From: an uncultured Porphyromonadaceae bacterium
GTDB taxonomy: Bacteria > Bacteroidota > Bacteroidia > Bacteroidales > Muribaculaceae
Assembly (NCBI GenBank): GCA_947175225.1
Contig: CAMWLX010000138.1
Location: forward strand, 1-8,195
DNA length: 8,195 bases
Direction of reading: 5' to 3'
Below, one piece after another: positions 7,201-8,195 of this stretch. Under the pieces are notes generated by a model. It was not told where the DNA came from, ran no database searches, and was given only the letters and a program-made list of their open reading frames with translations. Position numbers and translations under genes: made by a program. Positions within the stretch are counted from its first letter, which is position 1. Each line of letters begins with the position of its first letter.

Positions 7201-8195
7201 TTATTTAGGGATATTAGCGAGATGTTCCTTCATCTTGTCGTTGAGCAAAACTTCACCCGAATATAGGATAAAGGCTCCGGCAAGATCCATATCGTGCAGC
7301 ATTGCCATTGCATCGGCAGAGCCCATTGCCATACAGGATGTAGCAAGAGCATCCGCTTCCATGCAAGTAGGAGCTATCACTGAAGCACTCAGAATGTCGG
7401 TCTTGATAGGGAACCCTGTCTTTGCAGAGATCGTATGTCCGTAAGTCATGCCGGACTCGGAGTGATAGTTGCGGTAGTTGCCTGAAGTGGCGAGGGCTTC
7501 ATCGTTTAGTTCTACAATAAGATTATCTTTAAAAGTAGGTGTGTTTTCATTTTTGAATACCTCTTTAAGATATTCTTCATCCGGAGTTTCAATAAGAATC
7601 CTCCATTTTTTCCCTTCAGGATTATGTCCACGGCATACGATTTCTCCTCCGATTTCCAACATAAGATCACAGCATCCTTCGTCGATAAGGGCTTTTGCAG
7701 CGACATCGACTCCATATCCTTTTGCCACTGCTGAGAAATTGAATGCCATTTTAGGGGTGGATTTATATAAGATTCCATTCTCAATGCGTGTCAGATCTAT
7801 TCCTACGGATGGAAGCAGTGATTTTACTAAAGTAGTGTCGGCAGTAGGGGTATGATTCTCCCCAAATCCCCATGCTTCGATGAGAGGACCAAGAGTGGGA
7901 TCGAAGAGTCCGCCACTTGCCTTATTGATTTTCATAGACATATCATACACTTTTTGGAAGTGAGTATCTATGGGACCGCAATCATGTGCATTTATATAAG
8001 AAACCAAAGAATTTTCATCGAATACGGAAATGCTGTGTTCGACAGAATGAAGTGAATCAATCGCGACGGCGAGAGGATCGGAATCACCATAATAAGAATA
8101 AGTCACATGCCAGACCGTATTCCAAATCATACCTTCACTTTTGTGCCAAGACTTCTCATTGGTACATCCGGAAAGTGATACAAATATGATAATAC
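7201..8195 (-). CDS. apbE: FAD:protein FMN transferase ApbE, lipoprotein, 5' end outside the window
   Basis: ApbE takes FMN from FAD and links it to a Thr or Ser of target proteins such as NqrB, NqrC and Rnf subunits on the outer side of the inner membrane. The reading frame stays open to the right edge, and the last in-window codons read IIIFVSLSGCTNEK, a signal peptide end with lipobox LSGC (8175-8164). The true start is therefore beyond 8195, and the ATG at 8130 is internal. Counting from that ATG, motifs are WNTVWHVTY (3-11, the GTxW region), GGLFDPTLGPLIEAWGFG (73-90), FNFSAVAKGYGVD (130-142), EIGGEIVCRG (159-168), ATSGNYRNY (214-222), GHTISAKTGFP (231-241) and MEADALATS (257-265, metal-binding Asp260). 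In the H-x-x-D/N-P-x-T-G motif, SA replaces the usual D/N-P. The DUF6056-like gene starts 26 bases downstream, so one transcript is likely. The protein should sit on the periplasmic side, lipid-anchored. No Nqr, Rnf or FMN-bind target gene is in the window. Confidence 0.95.
   Translation of the reverse strand, partial: IIIFVSLSGCTNEKSWHKSEGMIWNTVWHVTYSYYGDSDPLAVAIDSLHSVEHSISVFDENSLVSYINAHDCGPIDTHFQKVYDMSMKINKASGGLFDPTLGPLIEAWGFGENHTPTADTTLVKSLLPSVGIDLTRIENGILYKSTPKMAFNFSAVAKGYGVDVAAKALIDEGCCDLMLEIGGEIVCRGHNPEGKKWRILIETPDEEYLKEVFKNENTPTFKDNLIVELNDEALATSGNYRNYHSESGMTYGHTISAKTGFPIKTDILSASVIAPTCMEADALATSCMAMGSADAMAMLHDMDLAGAFILYSGEVLLNDKMKEHLANIPK

Overview
The window looks like a piece of Bacteroidales chromosome. 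It has an A/T-rich leader with a TAnnTTTG-type promoter element, no clear Shine-Dalgarno sequences before the starts, and protein types common in that order: a cyclophilin with a large insert, a DUF349 repeat protein, a two-domain patatin/beta-barrel protein, a DUF6056-like membrane protein and a lipoprotein ApbE. A gut lineage such as Muribaculaceae is plausible, but that is impression only. I see no mobile element, CRISPR array, tRNA, rRNA or phage gene.

Layout. Positions 1-193 are an A/T-rich non-coding region holding the likely promoter. Three plus-strand genes follow with gaps of 16 and 21 bases, so they are probably one transcript: a small uncharacterised protein (194-568), an exported cyclophilin-type prolyl isomerase (585-1475) and a 601-residue DUF349 protein (1497-3302). 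After an 83-base gap comes a plus-strand patatin-like phospholipase joined to an outer-membrane barrel (3386-5599). A perfect 12-bp stem-loop ends two bases before its start codon. On the minus strand, read from the right edge inwards, lie an ApbE lipoprotein cut by the window edge (8195-7201) and, 26 bases on, a DUF6056-like polytopic membrane protein (7174-5606). The two transcription units converge with only 6 bases between stop codons. A strong plus-strand terminator-like hairpin lies 183 bases inside the opposing membrane-protein gene.

How the genes may work together. Four of the six proteins carry export signals or membrane segments (prolyl isomerase, patatin-barrel, DUF6056 and ApbE), so the region leans towards envelope biology. 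There is no clear shared pathway. The first three genes look like a conserved housekeeping group; the patatin gene probably has its own expression control; ApbE attaches FMN to extracytoplasmic or membrane electron-transfer proteins, and no target gene is in the window. I found no convincing new multi-gene system. The most interesting signals are the start-codon hairpin and the terminator embedded in the opposing gene.
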